A stretch of DNA of 64,000 nt from Bradyrhizobium paxllaeri (GTDB taxonomy: Bacteria > Pseudomonadota > Alphaproteobacteria > Rhizobiales > Xanthobacteraceae): assembly GCF_001693515.2 (NCBI RefSeq), contig NZ_CP042968.1:6510001-6574000 (forward strand), given 5' to 3'. The position numbers and the translations under genes were made by a program. Shown here piece by piece: positions 44,159 to 52,467 of this stretch. The notes below the pieces were generated by a model. The model ran no database searches, had not been told where the DNA came from, and saw only the letters and a program-made list of their open reading frames with translations. Within the stretch, counting starts at the first letter, position 1. Each line of letters opens with the position of its first letter.

Positions 44159-45058
44159 TCAAGGTTTGCGCAACAGCGCTTCGCCGGCGCGGATGCGCGC
44201 TCCCTCCGCGACACCGTCGGCGAATTCGAAACTCTCCGGCGCCAGCACGATGATGGTCGAGCCGTGCTCGAACCAGCCGAGTTCGTCGCCTTTCTTGACC
44301 CGCGCAAAGCAGGCGAAGTCCACCGGTCCCCTGCTCTGCGCGTTGAGCGTGACATCGAGGAAATGCAGGCGGATGCTGGCGACCAGAATGGCGGCGACCG
44401 GCACCAGCGTCAGCGCCTCGCCGGTCGAAAGCCGCGTGCGCAGTACCGCGCGCTCGTTCTTGCAGAACAGGCGCTCCACGCGCTTCAGCGCGATCGGATT
44501 GACGTTCCAGACATCGCCGTGGATGAACGTCACCCTCTTGATCGTGGCGTCATAGGGCGCGTGGAAGCGATGATACATGCTCGACGTCAGCCGCAGCGTG
44601 AGGAAGCGGCCGTTGCGGTGCTGATCCACCAGCGCAGGATCGCCGAGCAGGTCGAGCAGCGAATAAGGCGCGCCCTTGATCTGGAACAGCTCGGTGTCGG
44701 CGATCCGGCCGTGCGCGCCGATGATGCCGTCGGATGGACTGGCCACCACGCTCGGGTCCGGATCCACCGGTCGCAGCCCGGGACGAAGCTCGCGGGTAAA
44801 GCAATCATGCAGGCTTCTGAATTCGGTCTTCCTGGCTTCCGACAGATCGAGGTCGGAAAACAGCCGCCAGCACGCAATCGAGGCATCGCGCACCAGCGGA
44901 TTCTCGATCTTGCTGAACCAGCCCATGAAGCGCGTCAGCGCCGCCCGCGGAATACGGTTGGTCAATAGAAAATTGAGATCTTCCTGCTGCGTCAGGGACG
45001 CGATCAGGCCCCGGATTGTCATCAATCTGTTAGAGGCATTGGCTAGCGCTGGTGGCAT
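44159..45058 (-). CDS. Phosphatidylserine decarboxylase proenzyme, long type
   Basis: 299 aa. It makes phosphatidylethanolamine from phosphatidylserine at the inner membrane. The self-cleavage motif is HGST at 265-268, with cleavage between Gly266 and Ser267 to form the pyruvoyl group. Catalytic Asp110 is in SPSDG and His163/His166 in YHRFHAP. The size is that of the E. coli/mitochondrial type, longer than the roughly 230-aa psd usual in rhizobia, so it may be a second enzyme. Two starts are possible: ATG at 45058 (used here) or 45022. The former overlaps the divergent aminotransferase ATG. Confidence 0.85.
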   Translation of the reverse strand: MPPALANASNRLMTIRGLIASLTQQEDLNFLLTNRIPRAALTRFMGWFSKIENPLVRDASIACWRLFSDLDLSEARKTEFRSLHDCFTRELRPGLRPVDPDPSVVASPSDGIIGAHGRIADTELFQIKGAPYSLLDLLGDPALVDQHRNGRFLTLRLTSSMYHRFHAPYDATIKRVTFIHGDVWNVNPIALKRVERLFCKNERAVLRTRLSTGEALTLVPVAAILVASIRLHFLDVTLNAQSRGPVDFACFARVKKGDELGWFEHGSTIIVLAPESFEFADGVAEGARIRAGEALLRKP

Positions 45059-46721
45059 GGACACATCCCTTCCGATTCTTTCCCTGTCCGCCGCTGCGGC
45101 CGTAAGCGCCGCGGCAGTCTTCCCCAAATTGCAGGCCCGGCTGGCGCTATCGCGCGCCAAGCACCGCTCGCTATCAGGACATTCAAAAATGTCCAAAATG
45201 GTCGCGCGGCTGGTGCCGCATTACGAGTTCGATATCGGCGATTTCTTCGCCTCCGACGGCGCGCCCGCCGACATCGCGATGCAGCGCCAGGACGCCTTCT
45301 TCCGGCTCGCCAGCCTCTTCGAGGAGCGCTACGCCAGGGGCCGCCGGATGACATCCGAAGCGGCCGAACACATCTCCGACTTGCAGTTCACGGAAAGCTA
45401 CCGCGTGCCGTTTCAGTACAGCCGGCTGGTGCGCGAAAATCTCGGCACCGGCGCGTTCATGGAATCCTCCGCCGGCGTCACCGTGACCGACGTCGACGGC
45501 AATGCCTTCTACGACCTGACCGGCTCCTACGGCGTCAATATCTTCGGCAACGACTTCTACAAGGAATGCATCACAGAAGCCGAAAAGCGCGCCCATGCGC
45601 TCGGACCCGTGCTCGGTCCCTATCACCCCGTCATCACCGACAACGTCCGCCGTCTCTGCGAGATTTCCGGCCTCGACGAAGTCTCGTTCCACATGTCCGG
45701 CACCGAAGCGGTCATGCAGGCGGTGCGGCTGGCGCGCTACCACACCCGGCGCACACATCTGGTTCGTTTCGCCGGCGCCTATCACGGCTGGTGGGGCGAC
45801 GTGCAGCCCGGCGTCGGCAATCCTGTTTCGCCGCACGAGACCTACACGCTGGCCGAGATGTCGGAGCGGACGCTGCATGTGCTGCAGACGCGCCGCGACA
45901 TCGCTTGCGTGCTGGTCAATCCGCTGCAGGCGCTCCACCCGAATGCCAACGCCCCCGGCGATTCCGCGCTGGTCGATAGCTCGCGCAAGGGCGCGTTCGA
46001 TCGCGCGGCTTACACCGAGTGGCTGAAGAAATTGCGCGAGGTCTGCACCGAGCGCGGCATCGTTCTGATCTTCGACGAAGTCTTCGTCGGCTTCCGCCTC
46101 GCCGCCGGCGGTGCCCAGGAATATTTCGGCGTTCGCGCCGACATGGTGACCTACGGCAAGAGCCTCGCCGGCGGACTTCCGGTGGGCGTGGTCTGCGGCC
46201 GCAAGGACTTGATGCGCCGCTTCCGCGACGATCGCCCCGCCGACGTCTGCTTCGCCCGCGGCACCTTCAATTCGCACCCCTACGTGATGACGGCGATGGA
46301 CGAATTCCTGAGCCGCCTCGCCAGCCCGAACTTCAACGCGGTCTATCAGGGACTCGACGAAACCTGGAACGGCCGCGCCAAGGCGTTGAATGAGCGGTTG
46401 GCCGAGCAGGAGCTCCCGGTCCGCGTCAGCAATCTCTCCTCGATCTGGACGGTGCAATACACCGAGCCGTCCCGCTACAACTGGATGCTTCAATATTATC
46501 TGCGCGCCGAGGGGCTGGCCTTGAGCTGGGTCGGCACCGGCCGGCTGATCTTCAGCCTCAACTACACCGATGCGGATTTCACCGAGGTGGCCGACCGCTT
46601 TGTCGCGGCGGCCGACAAGATGAAGCGCGATGGCTGGTGGTGGCATGAGGCTTCGCTGACCAACAAGGATATCAAGCGGCGGATTCTGCGGGAGATGCTG
46701 CGGAAGCGGCTGGGGCGCTAA
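45057..46721 (+). CDS. Class III aminotransferase (glutamate-1-semialdehyde aminomutase-like)
   Basis: 554 aa. About 120 residues precede the PLP fold. The aminotransferase domain shows FHMSGTEAVMQAVRLAR, YHGWWGD, FDEVFVGFRLAAGG and the PLP lysine in TYGKSLAGG (Lys368). ARGTFNSHPYVMTAM and SLNYTDADFTEVADRF follow. The long N-terminus and the WWWHEASLTNKDIKRRILREML tail set it apart from the housekeeping HemL. It starts head-to-head with the decarboxylase gene (ATG at 45057 on one strand, 45058 on the other), which points to joint regulation. The amino acceptor is unknown. Confidence 0.82.
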   Translation: MDTSLPILSLSAAAAVSAAAVFPKLQARLALSRAKHRSLSGHSKMSKMVARLVPHYEFDIGDFFASDGAPADIAMQRQDAFFRLASLFEERYARGRRMTSEAAEHISDLQFTESYRVPFQYSRLVRENLGTGAFMESSAGVTVTDVDGNAFYDLTGSYGVNIFGNDFYKECITEAEKRAHALGPVLGPYHPVITDNVRRLCEISGLDEVSFHMSGTEAVMQAVRLARYHTRRTHLVRFAGAYHGWWGDVQPGVGNPVSPHETYTLAEMSERTLHVLQTRRDIACVLVNPLQALHPNANAPGDSALVDSSRKGAFDRAAYTEWLKKLREVCTERGIVLIFDEVFVGFRLAAGGAQEYFGVRADMVTYGKSLAGGLPVGVVCGRKDLMRRFRDDRPADVCFARGTFNSHPYVMTAMDEFLSRLASPNFNAVYQGLDETWNGRAKALNERLAEQELPVRVSNLSSIWTVQYTEPSRYNWMLQYYLRAEGLALSWVGTGRLIFSLNYTDADFTEVADRFVAAADKMKRDGWWWHEASLTNKDIKRRILREMLRKRLGR

Positions 46722-46760
46722 CGGCGTTCTTTTATTTACGGTCATAGCCCGGCTGGTTCT

Positions 46761-46849
46761 CCGTCATTGCGAGGAGCGAAGCGACGAAGCAATCCATCTA
46801 TCCCCGCATGGAGAAGGTGGATTGCTTCGCTTCGCTCGCAATGACGGCT
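46761..46849. repeat. Dispersed inverted repeat (GTCATTGCGAG type)
   Basis: CCGTCATTGCGAGGAGCGAAGC and GCTTCGCTCGCAATGACGG ends; inner arms GCAATCCA and TGGATTGC. Same family as 13504-13588. Confidence 0.8.
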
Positions 46850-46870
46850 GAGAGTTCACCGCTCTCCATC

Positions 46871-46927
46871 GTCGTGGCCGGGACACCCTCAAGACGTGGA
46901 TGCCCGGGACAAGCCCGGGCATGACGT
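46871..46927. repeat. Dispersed repeat, short copy (GTGGCCGGGAC type)
   Basis: GTCGTGGCCGGGACA...AAGACGTGGATGCCCGGGACAAGCCCGGGCATGACG is a shorter relative of 18349-18440. It lies between two convergent genes. Confidence 0.7.
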
Positions 46928-46952
46928 TCGTTACACGCATCAAAGCGAAAGC

Positions 46953-47570
46953 TCACGCGTGCTTGACGTGCTTCTCCAGGCCCGGATCGATCAGTTCGCC
47001 CTTCATCAGCGCCAGCGGCGCCTTGTAGTACAGCTTGAGATCGCTGAAGGGGTCGGTGAGGATCTTGGTCATCCAGACCAGGCCGGTCTCGACGTCGCGG
47101 ATGAAGAACAGGTGCACGGTGCGGAACAGCAAACCGCCGATGCCGACGGCCAGCCACACTTTGGCCACCTGCCGCATGAAGTCGGCGTTCGAGGTCCAGG
47201 GCTGGACCAGGCCAAACAGCGTCGGGCTGAAATACAGCACCAGCGGCGAGAGCGCCCAGATCGTCATCAGCACCACCTTGCGCTGCAGGTTGTAGCCGAC
47301 CTTGATCTCTTCCTTGTGCTCATGGGTCGCCTGGTTGACGTGGTCGTAGCCCTTGGGCTCGAAGAAGAAGTGACCGGCCTGGCGCGTCGTCATCGACACC
47401 AGCCAGCCGACCAGCGCCGACACCACGGGGTCGAAGAACAGCATGACATAAGCGAACAGGAAGCTCGCGGCGCTGACGAAGTGCAGCGACTGGTTGATGC
47501 GGCTGTGGTGATAGTAGCGATGGTCATCCCAGCGCTGGGTTCGCAGTTCCTGCAGGAAATTCTTGATCAT
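46953..47570 (-). CDS. DUF962/Mpo1-like integral membrane protein
   Basis: 205 aa from MIKNFLQELRTQRWDDH with GGGGGAG upstream. Four to five hydrophobic segments. The N-terminal YYHHSRINQSLHFVSAASF and later QAGHFFFEPKGYDHVN resemble the histidine-bearing HHxxxNxxLH and GHFxFE motifs of DUF962/Mpo1 proteins. Yeast Mpo1 is a dioxygenase that degrades 2-hydroxy fatty acids; conserved His ligands bind iron. Equivalence is inferred from motif likeness only. The PmtA-like gene follows upstream by about 120 bp on the same strand, supporting a lipid role. Confidence 0.55.
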   Translation of the reverse strand: MIKNFLQELRTQRWDDHRYYHHSRINQSLHFVSAASFLFAYVMLFFDPVVSALVGWLVSMTTRQAGHFFFEPKGYDHVNQATHEHKEEIKVGYNLQRKVVLMTIWALSPLVLYFSPTLFGLVQPWTSNADFMRQVAKVWLAVGIGGLLFRTVHLFFIRDVETGLVWMTKILTDPFSDLKLYYKAPLALMKGELIDPGLEKHVKHA

Positions 47571-47690
47571 GTTCTCCCCCAAATTCCGATGGGATCGGGT
47601 CTATCGAGATTCGATGTCCGGCATGTGACATCATGAAGTTGACATGTGACGCCGCAGAGCGACGCGATGACGCAAGCAGCAAGGCTCGCG

Positions 47691-48380
47691 TCAGGCCGCC
47701 GCGGCGACGTCGATTTTGCGGAAACGCACCAGCGAGAAATGCCCGAGCGGCGGCACCAAACGGCGCTCCGCCAATTCCATGCCGCGCGCGCCGGCCAGCC
47801 ATTGCGCGTAGCGCGACCAGGCGAACTCGGCGGTGCGGAAACCGAGCGGACGCACCACCGGCTGCAGCCGCTGCTCGATGAAGCGGCGCATGCCGGCATC
47901 GGCGCTGACCCGGGTGAGGATGATGAGTTCGCCGCCCGGCCGCAGCACGCGAGCGAATTCGTCGAGCGCCTTTTCGGGATTAGGCACCGCGGTGACGACA
48001 TATTGCGCCATTACCACGTCGAAGGAATCGTCCGGGAATTCGAGGTTTTCGGCGTCCATCACCGCAAGGCCCTCGACATTCTTCAGGCCGAGTTCGTCGA
48101 CGCGCTTCTTCGCCTTCTCCAGCATCAACTCGGAAATGTCGGTGCCGAAGATACGCAGATGCGGCGCGTATAGCGGCAACGAAATGCCGGTGCCGACGCC
48201 GACCTCGAGCACCCGGCCGCCGATCTTGTTGGTCGCCGCGATCGCCGCCTTGCGGCCCTTTGAGAACACGCCGCCGAACACCAGATCGTAAACCGGCGCC
48301 CAGCGGTCATAGGCCTGCTCGACCGTTTCGCGGTCGAAATCGAGCGGCCTCGTGCCGTCAAGCTTGATGATGTCTGCCAT
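47691..48380 (-). CDS. PmtA-like phosphatidylethanolamine N-methyltransferase
   Basis: 229 aa class I SAM methyltransferase with AGGACA upstream. The start region FDRETVEQAYDRWAPVYDLVFGGVFSKGR is characteristic of the rhizobial PmtA type. SAM motif I VLEVGVGTGISLPLY is at 57-71, then IFGTDISELML and AENLEFPDDSFDVVMAQYVV. PmtA methylates phosphatidylethanolamine up to phosphatidylcholine. The location next to lipid-type genes agrees, but a ubiquinone-type or other small-molecule methyltransferase is not excluded. The enzyme acts at the cytoplasmic membrane face. Confidence 0.7.
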   Translation of the reverse strand: MADIIKLDGTRPLDFDRETVEQAYDRWAPVYDLVFGGVFSKGRKAAIAATNKIGGRVLEVGVGTGISLPLYAPHLRIFGTDISELMLEKAKKRVDELGLKNVEGLAVMDAENLEFPDDSFDVVMAQYVVTAVPNPEKALDEFARVLRPGGELIILTRVSADAGMRRFIEQRLQPVVRPLGFRTAEFAWSRYAQWLAGARGMELAERRLVPPLGHFSLVRFRKIDVAAAA

Positions 48381-48440
48381 GATTGTCCTGCCTTCTCGTC
48401 TTACGCATATGACTGGTTTGATGGTCGAACGTTCGCAAGC

Positions 48441-49496
48441 CTAGCCCTGCACGGCGCTGGTCGTGGGCGCCCGGCGCGCCGGCCGCAGCGCGCGGCTCGG
48501 CTGCAGCGCGGTCAGATTGCCGAGGAACTGCCGCGCGCTGTTTTCCCAGGAACGCGCCAGCGCAAAATTCCGGCAGGCCTCGCGCGACATCGTCAGCGCG
48601 CGCAGGCACGCGCTGCGCAGATCAGTGTCGATGGCGCCGATCGGATGATCGGCAATGACATCCTTCGGGCCGGTAACGGGGAATGCAGCAACCGGCGTGC
48701 CGCACGCCAAGGCCTCGAGCTGCACGACGCCAAAGGTATCGGTGAGGCTCGGAAACACGAAGACGTCGGCGGCAGCGAGATGCGCGGTCAGGTCCGCGCC
48801 CTTCTTCTCGCCGAGGAAGATCGCGTCGGGGAATTGCCTTGCGAGCTGCGCCTTCTGCGGCCCGTCGCCGACGACCACCTTCGATCCCGGCAGGTCGAGC
48901 GACAGGAACGCCTCGAGATTCTTTTCCACCGCGACGCGGCCCATGGTCATGAAGATCGGCCGCGGCAGGTCGAGCACAGCCGGGCTGTGCGGATTGAACA
49001 GCTCGGTGTCGACGCCGCGCGTCCAGAAGCCGAGCTTGCGGAAACCCCGCGCGGAAAGCTCCTGCCGCAACGAATCCGTTGCGACCATGGTCGTGGAGGC
49101 CGCCGCATGAAACCGCTGCAACACCGTATATCCGACGGCGACCGGAAGCCCGATGCGGACGGCGATATATTCCGGAAAGCGCGTCGTGTAGGACGTGGTA
49201 AACGCGAGCTTGCGGCGGCGGCAATACGCGCGCACCATCCAGCCGATCGGCCCTTCAGTCGCGATGTGAATCGCGTCCGGCGCGGCCTCCTCGATGCGGC
49301 GCGCGATCTCGCGCCGGTTCGGCAGCGCGATGCGCAACCCCGGATAGGTCGGCAGCGCCATCGAACGAAACCCGTCCGGCGTGAGGAAGCTGATGTCGGC
49401 ATCGAGCGCTCTGGCGCTGCGCGCCAGCGACGTCAACGTGCGGACGACGCCGTTCACCTGTGGATGCCACGCATCCGTCGCAATCAAGATCTTCAT
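48441..49496 (-). CDS. GT4-family glycosyltransferase
   Basis: 351 aa, GT-B fold. The N-terminal domain starts MKILIATDAWHPQVNGVVRTL, typical of diacylglycerol- and phosphatidylinositol-type mannosyl/glucosyl transferases. The C-terminal nucleotide-sugar domain has FMTMGRVAVEKNLEAFL, VVVGDGPQKAQLARQFPDAIFLG and the EX7E-type FVFPSLTDTFGVVQLEALACGTPVAAF. No signal peptide or membrane helix; peripheral at the inner membrane. A glycolipid product is plausible given the neighbours. The methyltransferase gene follows 60 bp downstream on the same strand. Confidence 0.85.
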   Translation of the reverse strand: MKILIATDAWHPQVNGVVRTLTSLARSARALDADISFLTPDGFRSMALPTYPGLRIALPNRREIARRIEEAAPDAIHIATEGPIGWMVRAYCRRRKLAFTTSYTTRFPEYIAVRIGLPVAVGYTVLQRFHAAASTTMVATDSLRQELSARGFRKLGFWTRGVDTELFNPHSPAVLDLPRPIFMTMGRVAVEKNLEAFLSLDLPGSKVVVGDGPQKAQLARQFPDAIFLGEKKGADLTAHLAAADVFVFPSLTDTFGVVQLEALACGTPVAAFPVTGPKDVIADHPIGAIDTDLRSACLRALTMSREACRNFALARSWENSARQFLGNLTALQPSRALRPARRAPTTSAVQG

Positions 49497-49624
49497 GGCT
49501 CGAATCCGAGATTAACGATTCTCGAATTCGACGTTGGGACATGGATATTTCAGGCGTATGACGTCATCGTTCTGTAAGGTTGTTTTTTAAACCCATCTCC
49601 ACGGATTTCAGGTAACGTGACAGA

Positions 49625-51022
49625 ATGATGTCAGACCCGAACGACAATTCGGCACGATCCCGCCGCCGGCGAAAGCAGAAGAGCTACGCGCTTCTGATCC
49701 TTGCTGCGGGCATGCTCGCATTCGGCGTCGCCGCCGGCACGCTGTATTACGTGCTGCGGCCGACCACGCTGCGGATTGCGGTGGGCCCCGCCGGCAGCGA
49801 GGACCAGAAGCTGGTCCAACTCATGGCGCAGACCTTTGCGCGTGAAGGCAGCTCGGTACGTCTGGCGCCGATCACGACGGAAGGGACGCAGGAGAGCATC
49901 GCGTTGTTCACCGCCGGTAAGGCCGACCTCGCGGTGGCGCGCGGCGACCTGAACCTGCCGGAGAACGCCGAGTCGGTTGCCATCCTGCGCAAGAATGTCG
50001 TCGTGCTGTGGGCGCCTTCCGGCCTGCCCGCCAAGGGCTCCAGGAAGCAGCCGACACCGAAGGTCAAGAGTCTCGAGGACCTCGCCGGTCACCGCGTCGG
50101 CGTGATCGGACGTACGCAGGCCAATGTCACGCTGTTGCGCGTGATCCTGAAAGAGTCCGGCATCAATCCGGACAAGGTCACGATCAGCCAGTTCGCCACC
50201 AGCCAGATCAACGAAATGGCGAAAGATCAGTCGATCGATGCCTTCATGGCCGTCGGCCCGCTCAAGAGCAAGATCACGGTCGACGCGATCGCGGCAACGG
50301 CTGCAGCCCGCGGCGAGCCGAAATTCCTGCCGATCGACGTTTCCGACGCCATCGCCAAGAAAAACCCGGTCTATGAATCCGAGGAAATTCCAGCGAGCAT
50401 CTTCGGCTCTTCGCCGCAGCGGCCGGAAGACAAGGTCGATACGGTCGCCATCAACCATCTGATCATCGCGCCGAAATCGCTGTCTGACACGGCGGTTGCT
50501 GCCTTCGCCCGCCAGCTCTTCACCAACCGCCAGCAGCTCGCGCGCGAACTGCCGACCGCCTCGCAGATCGAGAAGCCGGATACCGACAAGGACGCCGCGC
50601 TACCGGCCCATGCGGGCGCCGCCGCCTATATCGACGGCAACGAGCGAACGTTCCTCGAAAAATACACCGACTACATCTGGTTCGCCGTCCTGATCCTCTC
50701 AGGCCTGGGCTCGGTCGGCGCATGGTTCAAGCATTACTGGAACAAGGACGAGCGCGAGCAATACATCGCGCATCGCGATCATCTGCTGGAGCTGATTGCC
50801 AAGGTGAGAAAAGCCGAGACGCCGGAAGAGCTCGCGGATATGCAAAATGCGGCCGACGGCATGTTGCGCGAAACGCTGGATTGCTATGACGACGGCACCG
50901 TCGAGGAAAGCGACCTGTCGGTGATCGCTCTTGCGCTCGAACAGTTCCATCATGCCGTCACCGACCGCCGCGTGGTGCTCGGCGCGGGCTCGGCCGACAT
51001 GCCGCGCATGCGCGCCGGCTAG
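49625..51022 (+). CDS. TAXI-family TRAP-type solute-binding protein with two membrane anchors
   Basis: 465 aa. A membrane helix at about 20-43 is followed by a TAXI substrate-binding domain (LRIAVGPAGSEDQKLVQLMAQTFAREGSSVRL, QESIALFTAGKADLAVARGDL, LEDLAGHRVGVIGRTQANVTLL). The C-terminal 120 residues contain a second membrane helix (YIWFAVLILSGLGSVGAWF) and a cytoplasmic helical tail (HRDHLLELIAKVRKAETPEELADMQNAADGML). Ordinary TAXI proteins are free periplasmic and about 320 aa. The anchored form with a cytoplasmic tail and no adjacent TRAP permease gene suggests a sensor role. Start is one of two adjacent ATGs. Confidence 0.87.
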   Translation: MMSDPNDNSARSRRRRKQKSYALLILAAGMLAFGVAAGTLYYVLRPTTLRIAVGPAGSEDQKLVQLMAQTFAREGSSVRLAPITTEGTQESIALFTAGKADLAVARGDLNLPENAESVAILRKNVVVLWAPSGLPAKGSRKQPTPKVKSLEDLAGHRVGVIGRTQANVTLLRVILKESGINPDKVTISQFATSQINEMAKDQSIDAFMAVGPLKSKITVDAIAATAAARGEPKFLPIDVSDAIAKKNPVYESEEIPASIFGSSPQRPEDKVDTVAINHLIIAPKSLSDTAVAAFARQLFTNRQQLARELPTASQIEKPDTDKDAALPAHAGAAAYIDGNERTFLEKYTDYIWFAVLILSGLGSVGAWFKHYWNKDEREQYIAHRDHLLELIAKVRKAETPEELADMQNAADGMLRETLDCYDDGTVEESDLSVIALALEQFHHAVTDRRVVLGAGSADMPRMRAG

Positions 51023-51148
51023 AACTGCATCCTTATTCGCCGTTACCGCATTTGATCGTAGGCGTCCGCGACGACTCCAACGGAGCCTGACCGAAAACGT
51101 TTCCTATTTAAGCTCGACCTGCCCGACCAGATCTGCGCCTGGCATGCA

Positions 51149-51259
51149 TCAATCTGTGTAGTCGCTGATCATGGTGCCGTAGTGCCAAAAAGCCAGCACC
51201 AGGCCAACCCCGCATAGAAGCCAAAACACCATTTCCCAATTGATCGGCACTCTTCGCAT
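51149..51259 (-). CDS. Small membrane protein, 36 aa, under a FixK-like box
   Basis: The frame encodes MRRVPINWEMVFWLLCGVG then VLAFWHYGT and MISDYTD. One membrane helix (about 10-28) with a positive start and acidic end (N-in). GAGACC lies at a loose distance upstream. A TTGACATAAATCAA box is centred about 67 bases before the ATG, the distance expected for an FNR/FixK-activated promoter. The make-up (a single helix, an aromatic-rich boundary) resembles accessory peptides of respiratory oxidases, such as CydX-like subunits, but no homology to a known one is claimed. Confidence 0.55.
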   Translation of the reverse strand: MRRVPINWEMVFWLLCGVGLVLAFWHYGTMISDYTD

Positions 51260-51660
51260 TGATTCGGTCTCGCGGAAAATTCAGCGTCGTTACGGTTGCG
51301 TGCCGACGTGAATCGGCCTTTGACATAAATCAATCATCCCGCGGCCATGCCGGTACTGGCCTGTCTATTCCTCACGCGTGCGGACGACCGTTGCGGCCGA
51401 CGCGACGTCGCCACCGACGTGCCGCGAATGCGCGCCAGCCAGACCGCGAGCGTCGCGCTCATGCGCATTGCACCGAGAGCAATATGCACCGAGAGCAATG
51501 TTGATGTTGCGCCCTGCATCGGCGCAGTGCCATGTTGCGCGCGATCACGACGCTTCGCACAACATTGCCATCGGATATCCATGCCTTTCCGCTTCACGGG
51601 AGAGAGTGAGCAACTGCGCTTGCGGCGAGCGGCTGCGACAGCGTCGACGCGGGTGCACCC
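51260..51660. other. Intergenic region with FixK-like box and a short tandem repeat
   Basis: It holds the FixK-like box (51320-51333) and a 16-bp unit TGCACCGAGAGCAATR repeated in tandem at 51469-51500. An open frame on the plus strand at 51347-51664 has Arg/Cys-rich content and no RBS, so it is not called. Confidence 0.5.
51320..51333 (-). promoter_or_regulatory. FixK/FNR-type box upstream of the 36-aa membrane protein gene
   Basis: TTGACATAAATCAA fits TTGA-N6-TCAA exactly. It lies 61 bases from the start codon of 51149-51259. It is symmetric, so it could in principle act rightward, but the next plus-strand start is over 320 bases away. Confidence 0.6.
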
Positions 51661-52443
51661 GTGATCGTATCCGCCGTATCAGACATGCCTGCACCTCTCA
51701 CGCTCGCGATCGCACTCTCCGGCGTCTTCCTGATCGCCTTCATGAAGGGTGCATTCGGCGGCGGCTTCGCTATCGTCGGCATCCCCTTGCTTTCGCTGGC
51801 GATGGATCCGATCGCGGCCGGCGCGCTGCTGGCGCCGCTGTTCGTGGTGATGGATATCACGGCGCTGCGCTATTGGCGGCCGAACACCTGGTCGCGCGCC
51901 GACCTTGCGATGCTGCTGCCGGCGCTGGTTGCAGGCATCGGGCTCGGTTACTTCGCGCTGCGCGATCTCGACCGCCACGCCATCGAGGTCGTCATGGGCC
52001 TGGTGACGCTGGTGTTCGCCGCGATCTGGTTTCTCGGCGGCGGCGAAATCAGGCCGTGCCCGCGTTCGACACCGAAGGCCATACTCGCCGGCCTCTCCTC
52101 CGGCGTGACCACGATGGTCGCCCATTCGGGCGGACCGCCGCTGGCGATGTACCTGCTGCCGCTCGGCATGTCGAAGGCGCTCTATGCCGGCACCACCAGC
52201 CTGTTCTTCACGGTCGGCAATCTGCTGAAGGCCGGCCCGTGGCTTGTGCTCGCCACGCCCTCGAAGAGCCTGTGGATGCTGATGGCGCTCTGTGCGCCGG
52301 CCGTGCCCGCGGGCGTGTGGGCCGGATGGCGGCTACATAAGCGCCTCGACCAGCGCGCGCTCTACCGCGCCTGCTATGCCATTCTGGTCGTCACCGCGGC
52401 CAAGCTGTTGTGGGACGGGCTGGCCGGATACGTCCGGCCCTAG
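51661..52443 (+). CDS. TauE/SafE-family permease (second in window)
   Basis: 260 aa from a GTG; an ATG at 51685 is an alternative (MPAPLTLAIALSG). About eight membrane segments with the family motif FMKGAFGGGFAIVGIPLLSLAMDP (about 30-53) and the second-half counterpart ILAGLSSGVTTMVAHSGGPPLAMYLLP. It may move sulfite, sulfonates or other small anions. It is not close in sequence to the 19405 permease. No operon partner. Confidence 0.87.
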   Translation: MIVSAVSDMPAPLTLAIALSGVFLIAFMKGAFGGGFAIVGIPLLSLAMDPIAAGALLAPLFVVMDITALRYWRPNTWSRADLAMLLPALVAGIGLGYFALRDLDRHAIEVVMGLVTLVFAAIWFLGGGEIRPCPRSTPKAILAGLSSGVTTMVAHSGGPPLAMYLLPLGMSKALYAGTTSLFFTVGNLLKAGPWLVLATPSKSLWMLMALCAPAVPAGVWAGWRLHKRLDQRALYRACYAILVVTAAKLLWDGLAGYVRP

Positions 52444-52467
52444 AACTGCCCCTCACCCTGATTGACG

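Noticed and set aside
51347..51664. 105-codon frame on the plus strand ahead of the TauE/SafE gene
   Set aside because: Cys/Arg/Ala-rich, no RBS, and crosses a tandem repeat.
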